The translations under genes and the position numbers were made by a program. A stretch of DNA of 64,000 nucleotides from Mycobacterium alsense (GTDB taxonomy: Bacteria; Actinomycetota; Actinomycetes; Mycobacteriales; Mycobacteriaceae), in the NCBI RefSeq assembly GCF_002086635.1, contig NZ_MVHD01000016.1, forward strand, positions 1 to 64,000, written 5' to 3'. Under the pieces are notes generated by a model. It searched no databases. It was not told the DNA's origin and worked only from the letters and a program-made list of their open reading frames with translations. Positions 1 to 8,718 of the stretch are shown here, in pieces; positions within the stretch are counted from its first letter, which is position 1; every line of letters starts with the position of its first letter.

Positions 1-205
<205 letters not shown>

Positions 206-239
206 CAGTGCTCTCCCCAGCTCTCCCTGCTAGCCCCAG

Positions 240-863
240 CTAGCCCCAGGTGTCCCAGAAGGTGATGGTCTCCGCGGGCGGCCTCGACGCCGGCCGGAAG
301 TCGGTCCCGACGGTGTAGGCGACCGGGAAGAGCGCGGCCTGGGTGGCCGTGGGCGGAATGCCCAGCAACTCGGCCACCTCGCGCTCCCTGGCCAGGTGCA
401 TCGTCGTCCACACCGATCCCAGCCCACGCGACCGCAGGGCCAACAGGAAGCTCCAGCCGGCCGGGATGATCGACGCCCACGCCGACGCGGCGGTCAGCAG
501 GTTGGAGTTGTCGATGCGGTTGTCCAGGCAGGGGATGACGTGCACCGGAACCCGGGCCAACGTGTCGGTCAGGGCGAACGCGCTGGCGTACACGCGTTTG
601 GTCTGCGGGTCAGGGGCCTCCTTGGCCGCGTGGGCGAGGTATTCGGCGCCCACGCCGCGGTAGATGTCCGCGATCGCGGCCCGCTTGTCGGGGTCGGTGA
701 CCACCAGCCAGCGCCAGTCCTGCGCGTTGCTCGCCGTCGGCGCCTGCATCGCCAGCCGGATGCACTCGAGGATCACCTCGCGGCCGACGGGCCGGTTCAG
801 GTCGAGGCGCTTGCGCACCGATCGGGTGGTGGTCAGCAATTCGTCGACCGTGGCGAGATCCAT
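240..863 (-). CDS. Nitroreductase-family FMN oxidoreductase
   Basis: This 207-residue protein matches the nitroreductase fold. Near the N-terminus it has the TTRSVRK segment with the FMN-phosphate-binding Arg/Ser pattern, followed by the helix with QAPTASNAQDWRW, the usual QAPSxxNxQPW FMN and substrate motif. The C-terminal part contains a GLGSVWTT segment, the family's conserved Gly-rich turn. Such enzymes use NAD(P)H and FMN to reduce nitro-aromatics, quinones or enones; the substrate is not predictable. The ATG at 863 follows a GAGAGG-type site and lies 19 nt after the AhpD-like gene, so the two are co-transcribed. Length is typical for the family. Confidence 0.85.
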   Translation of the reverse strand: MDLATVDELLTTTRSVRKRLDLNRPVGREVILECIRLAMQAPTASNAQDWRWLVVTDPDKRAAIADIYRGVGAEYLAHAAKEAPDPQTKRVYASAFALTDTLARVPVHVIPCLDNRIDNSNLLTAASAWASIIPAGWSFLLALRSRGLGSVWTTMHLAREREVAELLGIPPTATQAALFPVAYTVGTDFRPASRPPAETITFWDTWG

Positions 864-882
864 CGGGTCCTTTGAATCCTCT

Positions 883-1368
883 CTAGAGTTCGATCGCGCA
901 GGACTGGTCCACCCCGAGCACGGTCAACGAGCGCCCGAGACCGAGGAACACCGCCACACAGAGCGTGAGATCGAGGACCTCCTCGTCGGAGAACGACCCG
1001 CGCAGCCGCGCGAAGAACCCGTCGTCCAGCGACGCGTGGTCGTTCGCGAAGCGTTCCGCGAACTCGATGGCCAGGCGCTGGCGCGGCGTGTAGCCGGGGT
1101 AGCTGGCGTAGGCGGCGACGTTGTCGTAGACCTCGGCGGCGACGCCGGCGTCCAGGACGGATTGGGCGCGAAAGTCCGAGCACGCGACGCAGTCGTTGAT
1201 CTGGGCGATCCGCATCCGGGCCAGTTCCCGCTCCTCGGGCGGCAGGATGCTCTGCTGGTATGCGCCCCGGATCATCCGCTCGACCATGCCCCCCAATTGC
1301 GGGCGCAGCGACCAGATCATGGCGGCTTCGCCACCGGGGCCGTCCGGGATGTCAATTCGGGCCATCAT
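883..1368 (-). CDS. Carboxymuconolactone decarboxylase / AhpD-like protein
   Basis: The 161-residue protein is an all-helical CMD/AhpD-type protein. The core carries a redox CxxC (Cys60-Val-Ala-Cys63) after the EERELARMRIAQIN helix, which is the position of the AhpD active-site pair. The histidine that usually follows the CxxC is not evident (Arg instead), so peroxidase-reductant activity is uncertain. Two Met codons stand in tandem at the start; AGGAG lies about 7 nt upstream of the first. It heads the minus-strand operon with the nitroreductase, a common pairing in redox or xenobiotic-response loci. Confidence 0.8.
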   Translation of the reverse strand: MMARIDIPDGPGGEAAMIWSLRPQLGGMVERMIRGAYQQSILPPEERELARMRIAQINDCVACSDFRAQSVLDAGVAAEVYDNVAAYASYPGYTPRQRLAIEFAERFANDHASLDDGFFARLRGSFSDEEVLDLTLCVAVFLGLGRSLTVLGVDQSCAIEL

Positions 1369-1439
1369 CGAACTCCTGCCCGGTGAAGATCGTTACCGCG
1401 TTGAGCAAACCAGATTCTCAACTCGGCTGTCTAGGTCGG

Positions 1440-1485
1440 GCGCCGGGCCTTATTGCGTCTTATTGCGCATATGTAGGCCCGGCGC
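1440..1485. promoter_or_regulatory. Long inverted repeat enclosing a tandem 10-bp repeat
   Basis: Perfect 11-bp arms (1440-1450 and 1475-1485, GCGCCGGGCCT and its complement) enclose 24 bp that contain CTTATTGCG twice, at 1449 and 1459, exactly one helical turn apart. It sits in the 198-bp divergent gap between the AhpD-like gene and the paralog gene at 1567. Likely an operator region or cruciform-capable hairpin; the bound factor is unknown. Confidence 0.5.
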
Positions 1486-1566
1486 AGACCCGGAGAACGG
1501 GGCGGGCTACCGTCCGTGGACGAGGGGCGTTCACGGCGGAGCGCCCCGTGGTTTGGAGGTCTCGGC

Positions 1567-2265
1567 GTGCTGTTCATGCACGAGGTGCACACGGTGCGTG
1601 GCCGCCTCGAGGACGACTTCGAGGCCGCCTTCCGGACGGGCTGGATGCCCATGCTGGCCGCGGGCGACGACGCCCGGCTGCTGTGGTACGCCAATCAGGC
1701 GCACGGCAGCGGCCCGGCCTACACGGTGGTCACCGTCACCGCCGTTCGCGACGGGGCGGCGTGGGAGCGGCTGACCACGCGGGTCCAGAAGGGCGACCTG
1801 CAGGAGTGGATGCGCCACCTCGACGAGCTGCGCCACGAGGTCGACGCGAAGCTCTTGGTGCCGCTGCCGTGGTCGCCGCTGCTGGAGGTGTCCTTCGACG
1901 ACGTGCCGGCCGACGGGCGAGAGCACGAGATGAGCCTCTACATGGAAGACACCATGTGGCCGTACGAGGACAAGTTCGAGGAGTACATCGTCCAGTGCGG
2001 CGAGGTGTACGCGAGAAGCCTGGAGCGGCCGTCGTCGATGCTGACCATGCACGCCGCGTTCCAGCCCGCCCTCGGCAGCCACGTGCGTCGCGAGGTGATC
2101 CTGATGCAGCGCATCAGCCGGCCCGAGGCGTTGCTCGACCTGCTGCGCACCCACATTCCCGCCGAGTACCGTGCGCCCGGAACCTGGATGCACGACGCCC
2201 TGGACCTGCGCGACCAGTGGACCTCCCGGCTGCTGCGCACCTCCGAGTGGTCGCCCCTGTATTAG
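1567..2265 (+). CDS. Conserved actinobacterial protein, NIPSNAP-like, paralog A
   Basis: The protein has 232 residues if started at the GTG at 1567. GGAGG lies 7-8 nt upstream and the start then aligns with paralog B (3768), which also begins GTG; a longer frame reaches upstream to ATG 1516. The two proteins share motifs throughout: HE.H at the N-terminus, FEAA.R.GWMP, DDARLLWY, AHGSG, GAAWERL, LRHEV.AKLL and a C-terminal RLLRTS.WSPLY. The FEAA...GWMP and WERL pattern suggests two dimeric alpha/beta-barrel (NIPSNAP or ABM-like) half-domains. I do not recognise a catalytic motif. It opens a tight plus-strand operon with an adenylate-forming ligase. Confidence 0.7.
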   Translation: MLFMHEVHTVRGRLEDDFEAAFRTGWMPMLAAGDDARLLWYANQAHGSGPAYTVVTVTAVRDGAAWERLTTRVQKGDLQEWMRHLDELRHEVDAKLLVPLPWSPLLEVSFDDVPADGREHEMSLYMEDTMWPYEDKFEEYIVQCGEVYARSLERPSSMLTMHAAFQPALGSHVRREVILMQRISRPEALLDLLRTHIPAEYRAPGTWMHDALDLRDQWTSRLLRTSEWSPLY

Positions 2266-2281
2266 GAGTATTAGGCCGCCG

Positions 2282-3751
2282 ATGAACACCGGGACGATTC
2301 TCGACGCCGCCGCGACCGGCGAGCCCGACCGGGTTGCCCTCGTCATCGACGACCGCGCCACCAGCTACGGCGAGCTGGCCGCGACGGTGCGGAACTGCGC
2401 CGCCGGCCTGGCCGGCCGTGGCGTTCGGCCCGGCCAACGCGTCGCGGTCGTCGACAACGGCAGCCTGCTGTCGATCGCGACCATGGTCGGCGCGGCGCGC
2501 ATCGGCGCTGCGGCCGCGCTGATGAATCCCGCGCTGACGCCGGCGGAGCTGCGCGGGCTGCTGCACAACGCCGGCTGCGCCGACGTGGCGGTCGCCGGGG
2601 AGGCGTACGCGCAGCGCCTGCGCGACGCGGGCGCGCCGACGGTGTTGACGGATTCCGACCTCGTCGGGGCCGGCCGGCCGCCGACCGACGTGGGGTTTGA
2701 CGCGGGGTTTGACGCGGGGCTCGACACCGACGACGACCGGGACGCGCTGGTGTTGTTCACCAGCGGCACAACGGGATTGCCCAAGGCGATCGGCATCTCC
2801 GGCCGGCGGCTCAGCGACCGGATCAGGGGGATGACGACGCCGTTCCGGCCGGGCGTCGAGCCGGCGGTGGGGATGATGTGCGTCCCCTTCTTCCACGTCG
2901 GCGGCGCGCTGGGCACGCTCGGCAGCCTGTACTCCGGCAACACGTCGGTGGTGCAGGCGCGCTTCGACGCCGGCGAGTGGCTGCGGCTGGTGTCGCGGCA
3001 TCGGGTGGTGAGCACCTTCATGGTCCCGACGATGCTGCAGCGCATCCTCGACCACCCGGACTTCGCGAGCACCGACCTGACGTCGCTGGTGGCCATCGCG
3101 TACGGGGCCGCCGCCGCGCCGATCACGTTGGTGCGCAGGGCAATGGCGGCGCTTCCGCACGTCGCGTTCGCCAACGTGTTCGGGCAGACCGAGACCCTCG
3201 GCGCGTACACGACCCTGCTGCCCGGCGATCACCACGACCCGGCGCGGGCCGGCTCGGTCGGCCGGCCGCTGCCCGGGGTCGAGGTGCGAGTGGTGGACCC
3301 CGCCACCGGCGCCGACGTCGCGCCCGGAACGGTCGGCGAGTTGTGGGTGAACACCAGTCAGAATGTCACCGAGGGCTGGCTGCGCACCGGGGATCTCGCG
3401 CGCCGGGACCCCGACGGCTACATCTTCCCGAGCGGCCGGCTGAGCGACACGATCAACCGCGGGGGCGAGAAGTTCGGGCCGGTCGAGGTGGAGGAGGCGC
3501 TGCGCAGCCATCCCGCCGTCGACGACGTCGCGGTCGCCGGCGTCGCCGACGACGAACTCGGCCAGCGGGTCGGCGCCGCCGTGGTCGCTTCCGCCCCGGT
3601 GACGCTCGAGGAGTTGCGTTCGCACTGCCGCGAATTGATCGCCTACTTCAAGCTGCCCGAGCGGCTGGCGCTCGTCGACCACATCCCCTACAACGCGACC
3701 GGCAAGGTCAGCCGGCGCCAGATCGCCGCGCTCATCTTGGACGAGGCCTGA
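2282..3751 (+). CDS. Adenylate-forming acyl/aryl-CoA ligase (AMP-binding)
   Basis: The 489-residue ANL-superfamily enzyme is expected to activate a carboxylic acid as acyl-AMP and transfer it to CoA. Visible motifs are the P-loop LFTSGTTGLPK at about residues 156-166, the GQTET segment near 303, the hinge-region GDLARRD near 376, and the C-terminal catalytic lysine in NATGKVSRRQ near 478. The ATG at 2282 is 16 nt after the paralog A stop; a longer in-frame ORF upstream overlaps that gene and is rejected. The linker near residue 140 holds a 12-bp tandem repeat giving GFDAGFDAGLD. At 489 residues it resembles short-chain or aromatic ligases; the substrate is unknown. Confidence 0.85.
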   Translation: MNTGTILDAAATGEPDRVALVIDDRATSYGELAATVRNCAAGLAGRGVRPGQRVAVVDNGSLLSIATMVGAARIGAAAALMNPALTPAELRGLLHNAGCADVAVAGEAYAQRLRDAGAPTVLTDSDLVGAGRPPTDVGFDAGFDAGLDTDDDRDALVLFTSGTTGLPKAIGISGRRLSDRIRGMTTPFRPGVEPAVGMMCVPFFHVGGALGTLGSLYSGNTSVVQARFDAGEWLRLVSRHRVVSTFMVPTMLQRILDHPDFASTDLTSLVAIAYGAAAAPITLVRRAMAALPHVAFANVFGQTETLGAYTTLLPGDHHDPARAGSVGRPLPGVEVRVVDPATGADVAPGTVGELWVNTSQNVTEGWLRTGDLARRDPDGYIFPSGRLSDTINRGGEKFGPVEVEEALRSHPAVDDVAVAGVADDELGQRVGAAVVASAPVTLEELRSHCRELIAYFKLPERLALVDHIPYNATGKVSRRQIAALILDEA

Positions 3752-3767
3752 AACCTAGGGAGTTGCA

Positions 3768-4481
3768 GTGCTTTTCCTTCACGAGACCCACCAGGTGGTG
3801 GGCGCGCGCGAGGACGAGTTCGAGGCCGCCTACCGGGAGGGCTGGATGCCCACCCTGGCGCAGGACGACGACGCCCGGCTGCTGTGGTACACGAACCACG
3901 CCCACGGCTCCGGGCTGGCCTACAACGTCGTCACCATTACCGGGATCAGCGACGGCGCGGCGTGGGAGCGCCTGGCGCGCCGGGCCCAGACCGGGGACCT
4001 GCGGCCGTGGATGCGCGAACTGGACAACCTGCGCCACGAGGTGACCGGAAAGATCCTGCTGCCGGTCGACTGGTCGCCGCTGCAGACGGTCGACCTGGCC
4101 AGCGTGCCCACCACCGGCGCGACCCATCCGCTGAGCCTGTTCATGGAGGACACGGGCTGGCCATACGCCCCGCTCGACGACTACATCCGGATGTGGGACG
4201 AGATCTACTACCGGGTGCTTTCCCAGGCCCCCAGGGAGCGGCGAATCCTCGACATCCAGGCCTGCTTCCAGGTCGCCCACGGCAGCTACCGGCGGCGAGA
4301 AGCGATGCTGTGGCAGAAGATCGAGGACTTCGAGAACTACGCCGCGCTGGTGCGCCTGCTGACCACCGAGACCGCGCCCGAGCACAAGCGCCCCGGCAGC
4401 TACATGGTGGAGGCGCTGAAGTTTCGCGACCAGTGGGAGAGCCGGCTGCTGCGGACGTCGGACTGGTCACCGCTGTACTAG
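3768..4481 (+). CDS. Conserved actinobacterial protein, NIPSNAP-like, paralog B
   Basis: This 237-residue paralog of the protein at 1567 has clear similarity along its whole length and the same ends (LF.HE.H at the start, WSPLY at the end). Its GTG start is preceded by AGGGAGTTG and lies 16 nt after the ligase stop, so all three genes form one operon. Like paralog A it shows acidic and aromatic patches typical of ligand-binding alpha/beta-barrel dimers and no signal peptide. Two diverged copies flanking one ligase suggest a heteromeric partner pair or sequential steps (inference). Confidence 0.7.
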   Translation: MLFLHETHQVVGAREDEFEAAYREGWMPTLAQDDDARLLWYTNHAHGSGLAYNVVTITGISDGAAWERLARRAQTGDLRPWMRELDNLRHEVTGKILLPVDWSPLQTVDLASVPTTGATHPLSLFMEDTGWPYAPLDDYIRMWDEIYYRVLSQAPRERRILDIQACFQVAHGSYRRREAMLWQKIEDFENYAALVRLLTTETAPEHKRPGSYMVEALKFRDQWESRLLRTSDWSPLY

Positions 4482-4495
4482 GGCGGGCAGCCGCG

Positions 4496-5101
4496 TCAGG
4501 CGAGCGGCGCCAGCCCCGAACGCACCAGGTCGAGGCTCGCGGCCACCAGCTCACCGAGGTCCCCGACGCAGCCGTTGCGGCCCCAGTTCTCCACCGCCAC
4601 AACGAGGGCCGCGGCCAGGGCCGAACCCGCGACCTCGGCGGCGAGGTCGATGTTGGCGACGCCCGGGTTGCGGCCCCGCACGAAGTCGGCCAGCACCGCG
4701 GCGAACGACGCCTGCACCACCCGCAGATGGCCCGCGATGCGCTCGGCGCTGATCAGCTCGGCGCGGGCCGTCGCGGCCTGACGCACCACCTCGAGGTCGT
4801 GCGGGAAGGCCGAGACGCTCGCCAGCACCGCGTCGAACAGCGACTCCGAGGCCGGGCGCGAGGCCAGCGCCTCGGCCAGCCATTCCAGCTGCGTCTCGTA
4901 GTCCTGGAAAAGCACGGCCTCCTTGGTGGGGAAGTGCCGGAAGAACGTCCGCTCGGTGACCCCGGCCTCCCGCGCCAGCTCGGTCACCGTCACGTCGGCA
5001 AACCCCTTGCGGGCGAAGCACTTCAGCGCCGCACGGCGAAGCGCCTCGTGCGTCGACCGCCGGCGCTGCTCGTGGCGGTTGGCCGGTTTCGCGACTGGCA
5101 T
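4496..5101 (-). CDS. TetR-family transcriptional repressor
   Basis: The 201-residue protein has a clear N-terminal TetR helix-turn-helix: RRAALKCFARKGFADVTVTE, then LAREAGVTERTFFRHFPTKE at residues about 43-62. The rest is a variable ligand-binding helical domain. It is convergent with the 1567-4481 operon (14 nt apart) and divergent from the flavoprotein gene at 5161. A perfect palindrome at 5110-5127 lies just upstream of its ATG and probably serves both promoters, giving autorepression and control of the flavoprotein. The effector is unknown. Confidence 0.9.
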   Translation of the reverse strand: MPVAKPANRHEQRRRSTHEALRRAALKCFARKGFADVTVTELAREAGVTERTFFRHFPTKEAVLFQDYETQLEWLAEALASRPASESLFDAVLASVSAFPHDLEVVRQAATARAELISAERIAGHLRVVQASFAAVLADFVRGRNPGVANIDLAAEVAGSALAAALVVAVENWGRNGCVGDLGELVAASLDLVRSGLAPLA

Positions 5102-5109
5102 CTTCCAAT

Positions 5110-5127
5110 TATGTCAGTACTGACATA
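5110..5127. promoter_or_regulatory. Perfect 18-bp palindrome, probable TetR operator
   Basis: TATGTCAGTACTGACATA is a perfect inverted repeat centred between the divergent tetR (ATG at 5101) and flavoprotein (ATG at 5161) genes. Size, symmetry and position match TetR-family operators, with the TGTCAGTACTGACA core as the likely contact sequence. Confidence 0.75.
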
Positions 5128-5160
5128 TTCTTGTCACGCGCCGACCCGAGGAGGACACCG

Positions 5161-6723
5161 ATGACCGACTATGACGCGATCGTCGTGGGGGCCGGACACA
5201 ACGGGCTGACCGCGGCCGCGGTCCTGCAGCGGGCGGGCCTGCGGACGCTGTGCCTGGAGGCCAACACCTACGCCGGCGGCATGGCGGCGACCGTCGAGCT
5301 GATCGACGGCTTCCGCTACGAGATCGCCGGATCGGTGCAGTTCCCGACGGCGAGCCAGATCACCAAGGACCTCGGCCTCGACACCCTGCCCACGGTCGAG
5401 CCGGACGTGATGTCGACCAACATCGGCGAAAACGGCGAGGAGCCGATGGTCTTCTACCGCGACCCCATCCAGCTGATGACTCACCTGGGCGAGAGGCACG
5501 GCATCGAGGCGGTCACCGGGATGGCCGAGCTGATCGCCTGGAGCCGGGGACCGGCGAAGGCCCTTGGCCGCTTCGACGTTCGCCAGCCCCCCAAGACGCT
5601 CGACGAGATGTATGCCTGCGCGGCCGACGAGGCAGAGCGCCGCGCCATTCATGAGATGCTGTTCGGGTCGGCGATGGACGTCATCGACCGCTACCTGCCC
5701 GACAGGGACCGGCACGCGGTGATGCGCGGGATGCTGGCGTTCTTGGCCGTCAACTCCACCTACCGCGGCCCCTACACGCCGGGCAGCGCAACCTGCCTGG
5801 CATTCGCGCTGGCGGTGCCGGACGACGGCACCGCGATGATGACCAAGCTCAAGGGCGGCATCGGCGCGCTGACCGAGCACCTGCGCGAAATCTTCGTCTC
5901 CCACGGCGGCGAGATCCGGTTCCGCGCGAAGGCCGAGCAGATCCTCGTCGAGCGCGGCGCGGTGACCGGGGTGCGACTGCGCGACGGCACGACGATCACC
6001 GCCCCGATCGTGGTGTCCAACCTGTCGCCCGACCTTACCCTCACCGGGCTCATTGCCCCCGAACACGTTCCGGCGCAGCTGGTTTCACGACTGTCGGGCC
6101 GCGATCACCGCGCCTCCTTCGTGCAGCTGCACTTCGCCCTCGACGGTCTGCCCGAGTTCAAAGCGCCGTACGAATTCTTGAACGAAGAGGGCATGCAGCA
6201 GTCGGTCGGCATCTTCGGCTCGCCCGAAGAGCAACAGCTGCAATGGGAAACCTGCCGCCGGGGCCTGATACCGGACACCCCGTCGCTCGGTATGCAGATT
6301 CCCTCGGTGCACGACCCCGGCATGGCGCCGCCCGGCAAGCACGCCGCCAGCGCGTTCGCCTACGCCTTCCCGGTGGAGGTCGACCGCGAACGGCACGGTC
6401 AGCTCAAAAACGAGATGGCCCAGCGCGTCATCGACAAGCTCACCAGGTTCGCGCCCAACTTCAAGGACATCGTGATCCGCCACATCACGTTCGCGCCGTA
6501 CCACATGAACACCATGTTCGCCGCGCCCGACGGCGACTTCTGCCACGGGCTGCTGCATCCGGACCTGATGGGGCCGAACCGCCCCGGCCCGAAGGGCTTT
6601 CTGGACTGCCCGATTCCGATCCAGGGGCTCTACCTGGGCGGCGCGGGATGCCATGGCGGGCCCGGCATCACGTTCGCACCCGGCTACAACGCCGCCTATC
6701 AGGCGCTCGACGACATGGCCTGA
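5161..6723 (+). CDS. Phytoene desaturase-like NAD(P)/FAD-dependent oxidoreductase
   Basis: The 520-residue protein begins with an FAD-binding Rossmann motif (DAIVVGAGHNGLTAA, residues 4-18) followed by the acidic strand end LCLEAN. The C-terminal GLYLGGAGCHGGPGITFAPG is the second FAD-contact motif of the phytoene dehydrogenase/CrtI-like amine-oxidase superfamily. It probably dehydrogenates or isomerises a polyunsaturated or isoprenoid lipid; CrtI-like family membership does not prove carotenoid chemistry, and no crtB or crtE neighbour is present. The ATG at 5161 has GAGGAGGAC 5 nt upstream. Control by the divergent TetR is likely. It is convergent with the lipase gene (5 nt apart). Confidence 0.82.
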   Translation: MTDYDAIVVGAGHNGLTAAAVLQRAGLRTLCLEANTYAGGMAATVELIDGFRYEIAGSVQFPTASQITKDLGLDTLPTVEPDVMSTNIGENGEEPMVFYRDPIQLMTHLGERHGIEAVTGMAELIAWSRGPAKALGRFDVRQPPKTLDEMYACAADEAERRAIHEMLFGSAMDVIDRYLPDRDRHAVMRGMLAFLAVNSTYRGPYTPGSATCLAFALAVPDDGTAMMTKLKGGIGALTEHLREIFVSHGGEIRFRAKAEQILVERGAVTGVRLRDGTTITAPIVVSNLSPDLTLTGLIAPEHVPAQLVSRLSGRDHRASFVQLHFALDGLPEFKAPYEFLNEEGMQQSVGIFGSPEEQQLQWETCRRGLIPDTPSLGMQIPSVHDPGMAPPGKHAASAFAYAFPVEVDRERHGQLKNEMAQRVIDKLTRFAPNFKDIVIRHITFAPYHMNTMFAAPDGDFCHGLLHPDLMGPNRPGPKGFLDCPIPIQGLYLGGAGCHGGPGITFAPGYNAAYQALDDMA

Positions 6724-6728
6724 CCCGA

Positions 6729-7586
6729 TCAGGGCCGGCAGGCCGGTTCCAGCGGCAGGACGGGGCCGCCCGATCGCAGCGACAGCAGGTGCAGGTAGGT
6801 GGCCAGCGAATGTTCGCACGCCACCGAGTAATTAACCAAAACCTTCGGCGGCAGCGGCACCAGCCGGATCGGGTTCAGTTCGTACGGGTTGAGCACGTGT
6901 TCGTAGTCCAAGGGAGGGGGCAACGCGGGCACGATGTCCAGCCGATTGGCGATGCGGTACGAATCCGTGACCACCTGGTCGAAGGTGCTGGCGAACAGCG
7001 AATCCCCGGTGCGCGGGCTGGCATAGCTGTACACGGCGGGGCGGGTGAACGGCGTGTTCACCGCCACGTCGAGGGCGAGCAGGGTCGCCAGGGCCCCGCC
7101 GAGGCTGTGCCCGCACAGCGTCACGGAGTTGACGGGTTGGGGGAACTTGAGTTTCGTGAGCGCGTCGACCACCGTCGGCGCACCCGGCGCCGTTCCGGTC
7201 CGCAGCGACTCGTACATGATGGTGAAGCCCTCTTCCGTGTTGCCGGCGCCGGCCAGAAACGGGCAGGGCACCTGGAGGAAGTCGGCGTCGTGGATCCACT
7301 CCAGGATCCCCTCGGTGCCGCGGATCGCGATCGCCACGTCGCCGGTCTTGTCCGCCTGGCAGACCAGCCCGATGGACACCTCGTCGTCGGCTCGGGCCGG
7401 GTTCATGTCGGTCGCCAGGTCGTTGGCGTAGATCGTCGTGACGACGGTGTAGTCCACACCACCGGCGCTCAGGGCCCGACCGGCCGCGTTCGCCAGGTCG
7501 CCGGGCGACGTCGCGGAGGTCGCGTTGACCAGCTGGCCGAATTGTATTGCCCGCGTGACGTCTAACGTCGGGGCGGCCGCCGGCAT
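6729..7586 (-). CDS. Class 3 lipase, alpha/beta hydrolase fold
   Basis: The 285-residue protein has the lipase nucleophile elbow GHSLGG at 159-164 (Ser161), preceded by an IAIRGTEG oxyanion segment near 87-94, as in the Lipase_3 family. The Asp and His of the triad are probably in the NRLDIVP segment and the C-terminal EHSLATY segment. No convincing signal peptide is seen, so the location is uncertain. Its ATG overlaps the lppC stop (TGATG), so it is the last gene of the ArsR-headed operon. Substrate: probably acylglycerol or another ester (family inference). Confidence 0.8.
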   Translation of the reverse strand: MPAAAPTLDVTRAIQFGQLVNATSATSPGDLANAAGRALSAGGVDYTVVTTIYANDLATDMNPARADDEVSIGLVCQADKTGDVAIAIRGTEGILEWIHDADFLQVPCPFLAGAGNTEEGFTIMYESLRTGTAPGAPTVVDALTKLKFPQPVNSVTLCGHSLGGALATLLALDVAVNTPFTRPAVYSYASPRTGDSLFASTFDQVVTDSYRIANRLDIVPALPPPLDYEHVLNPYELNPIRLVPLPPKVLVNYSVACEHSLATYLHLLSLRSGGPVLPLEPACRP

Positions 7587-8176
7587 CAGGCGCCGAACGT
7601 GCCGGTGTATTGCGCCTGCCCGGCCGTCGCCCGCGTGATCGCCTGTGCGGCTTGCGATCCCACGGCTCCCGGGGGCAGCTGGAAGGTGGCGGGAAGCTGA
7701 TAGAGCGTAAAGCGATAGTGGTGCACCCCGGTGCCCGCGGGCGGGCAGGGTCCGCTATACCCGGCCTTGCCGGCCGAATTCGGCAGGCTGCTTCCCCCGG
7801 CCGGAGTCTGGCCGTCCGCGGTGCTTCCGGGTCCGGGCGGGATTCCCACCACGATCCAGTGGATGTAGGGCCCGTGCGGGGCGTCCGGGTCGTCGACGAC
7901 GAGCGCCGCCCCCTGCGGCGCCGACCAGGTCAACGGCGGCGGCACGTCGGCGCCCTTGCAGGTGTACTGCGCGGGGATCGGGGCGCCGTCGGGGAAGGCC
8001 GGGCTGCCGATCGTCAGCGGGCCCCCGGCGGGCGCCTCGGGGACGCCGCGGCCCAGGGACGTCACCTTCGGTGTCGGCGGGGACGTCATGTGGCTGCCGC
8101 CGTCGCCGCCGCAGCCGGTCAGCGCGCCCAGCAGCGCCAGCCCGCCCACGACCGATGCGATGCGTGTCGGTTCCAT
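7586..8176 (-). CDS. lppC: LppC-like lipoprotein, PEBP/YbhB-YbcL (Raf-kinase-inhibitor-like) family
   Basis: The 196-residue protein (start at 8176) has a lipoprotein signal: [12 protein letters not shown], a hydrophobic stretch, and the lipobox LTGC. The mature part is a PEBP/YbhB-type domain, with [19 protein letters not shown], the family's ligand-site DPDAP and H-W motifs, and a C-terminal [12 protein letters not shown]. Three in-frame ATGs (8200, 8188, 8176) arise from a 12-bp tandem repeat; the two internal ones have GGAAG at good spacing, and 8176 gives the most normal signal peptide. In M. tuberculosis lppC also neighbours fadB5, supporting orthology. PEBP proteins bind small anions or phospholipid head groups; the role here is unknown. 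Confidence 0.78.
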   Translation of the reverse strand: MEPTRIASVVGGLALLGALTGCGGDGGSHMTSPPTPKVTSLGRGVPEAPAGGPLTIGSPAFPDGAPIPAQYTCKGADVPPPLTWSAPQGAALVVDDPDAPHGPYIHWIVVGIPPGPGSTADGQTPAGGSSLPNSAGKAGYSGPCPPAGTGVHHYRFTLYQLPATFQLPPGAVGSQAAQAITRATAGQAQYTGTFGA

Positions 8177-8239
8177 TGGGACTTCCATGGGGACTTCCAT
8201 GGGGACAGTGTCGCTCCGGAAGCGGCGCTCGGGAAGCGC

Positions 8240-8683
8240 CTACTTGCCGCCCTTGACCTTCAGCACGCGCTTGCGCAGGCCGTCGGTCGCGGTTTCCATC
8301 AGCCCCTTGGCCCCTCGCTTGAGGAGGAATCCGGGGACCGGCACGGAGGGCTCGACGGTGAGCTCGAAATGGACCCGGGTGGAATCGCCTTCGGGCGTCA
8401 GTCGGTAGCGGCCCTCCTGTGCGCGTTGCTGTTTGGCGCTCACCAGTGTCCAGCTCACGCCGTCGTCGTGGACGGTGTAGTCCAGCACCTGCTCGTCGGT
8501 GACGCCGACGATCTTGACCGCTTGCCGGGATTTGGTCGGGTGGCCGTCGCTGTCCCGCTCCAATACTTCGACCTTCTTGTGGAACGAGGACCACTCGGTC
8601 AACGACTCGAGGTCGAACAACACGTCCATGATCTGCTCGGGCGTCGCGTCGATGACGACTTCCCGGGTGTCGGTGATAGCCAT
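8240..8683 (-). CDS. SRPBCC-family (polyketide cyclase/START-like) protein
   Basis: The 147-residue protein starts with MAITDTREVVIDATPEQIMD, the typical first strand and helix of the SRPBCC hydrophobic-ligand fold, followed by FHKKVEVLERDSDG and WTLVSAKQQ strands and a long C-terminal helix ending KVKGGK. The ATG at 8683 is chosen because the fold begins there; the longer frame runs into the next gene. These proteins bind lipids or aromatic polyketides and have no universal catalytic motif. It lies between fadB5 and lppC in the minus-strand operon and may carry a lipid for those enzymes (inference). Confidence 0.8.
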   Translation of the reverse strand: MAITDTREVVIDATPEQIMDVLFDLESLTEWSSFHKKVEVLERDSDGHPTKSRQAVKIVGVTDEQVLDYTVHDDGVSWTLVSAKQQRAQEGRYRLTPEGDSTRVHFELTVEPSVPVPGFLLKRGAKGLMETATDGLRKRVLKVKGGK

Positions 8684-8718
8684 GGGGGACGGATAGCCGC
8701 TGCGCCGCCACGGGAAAC

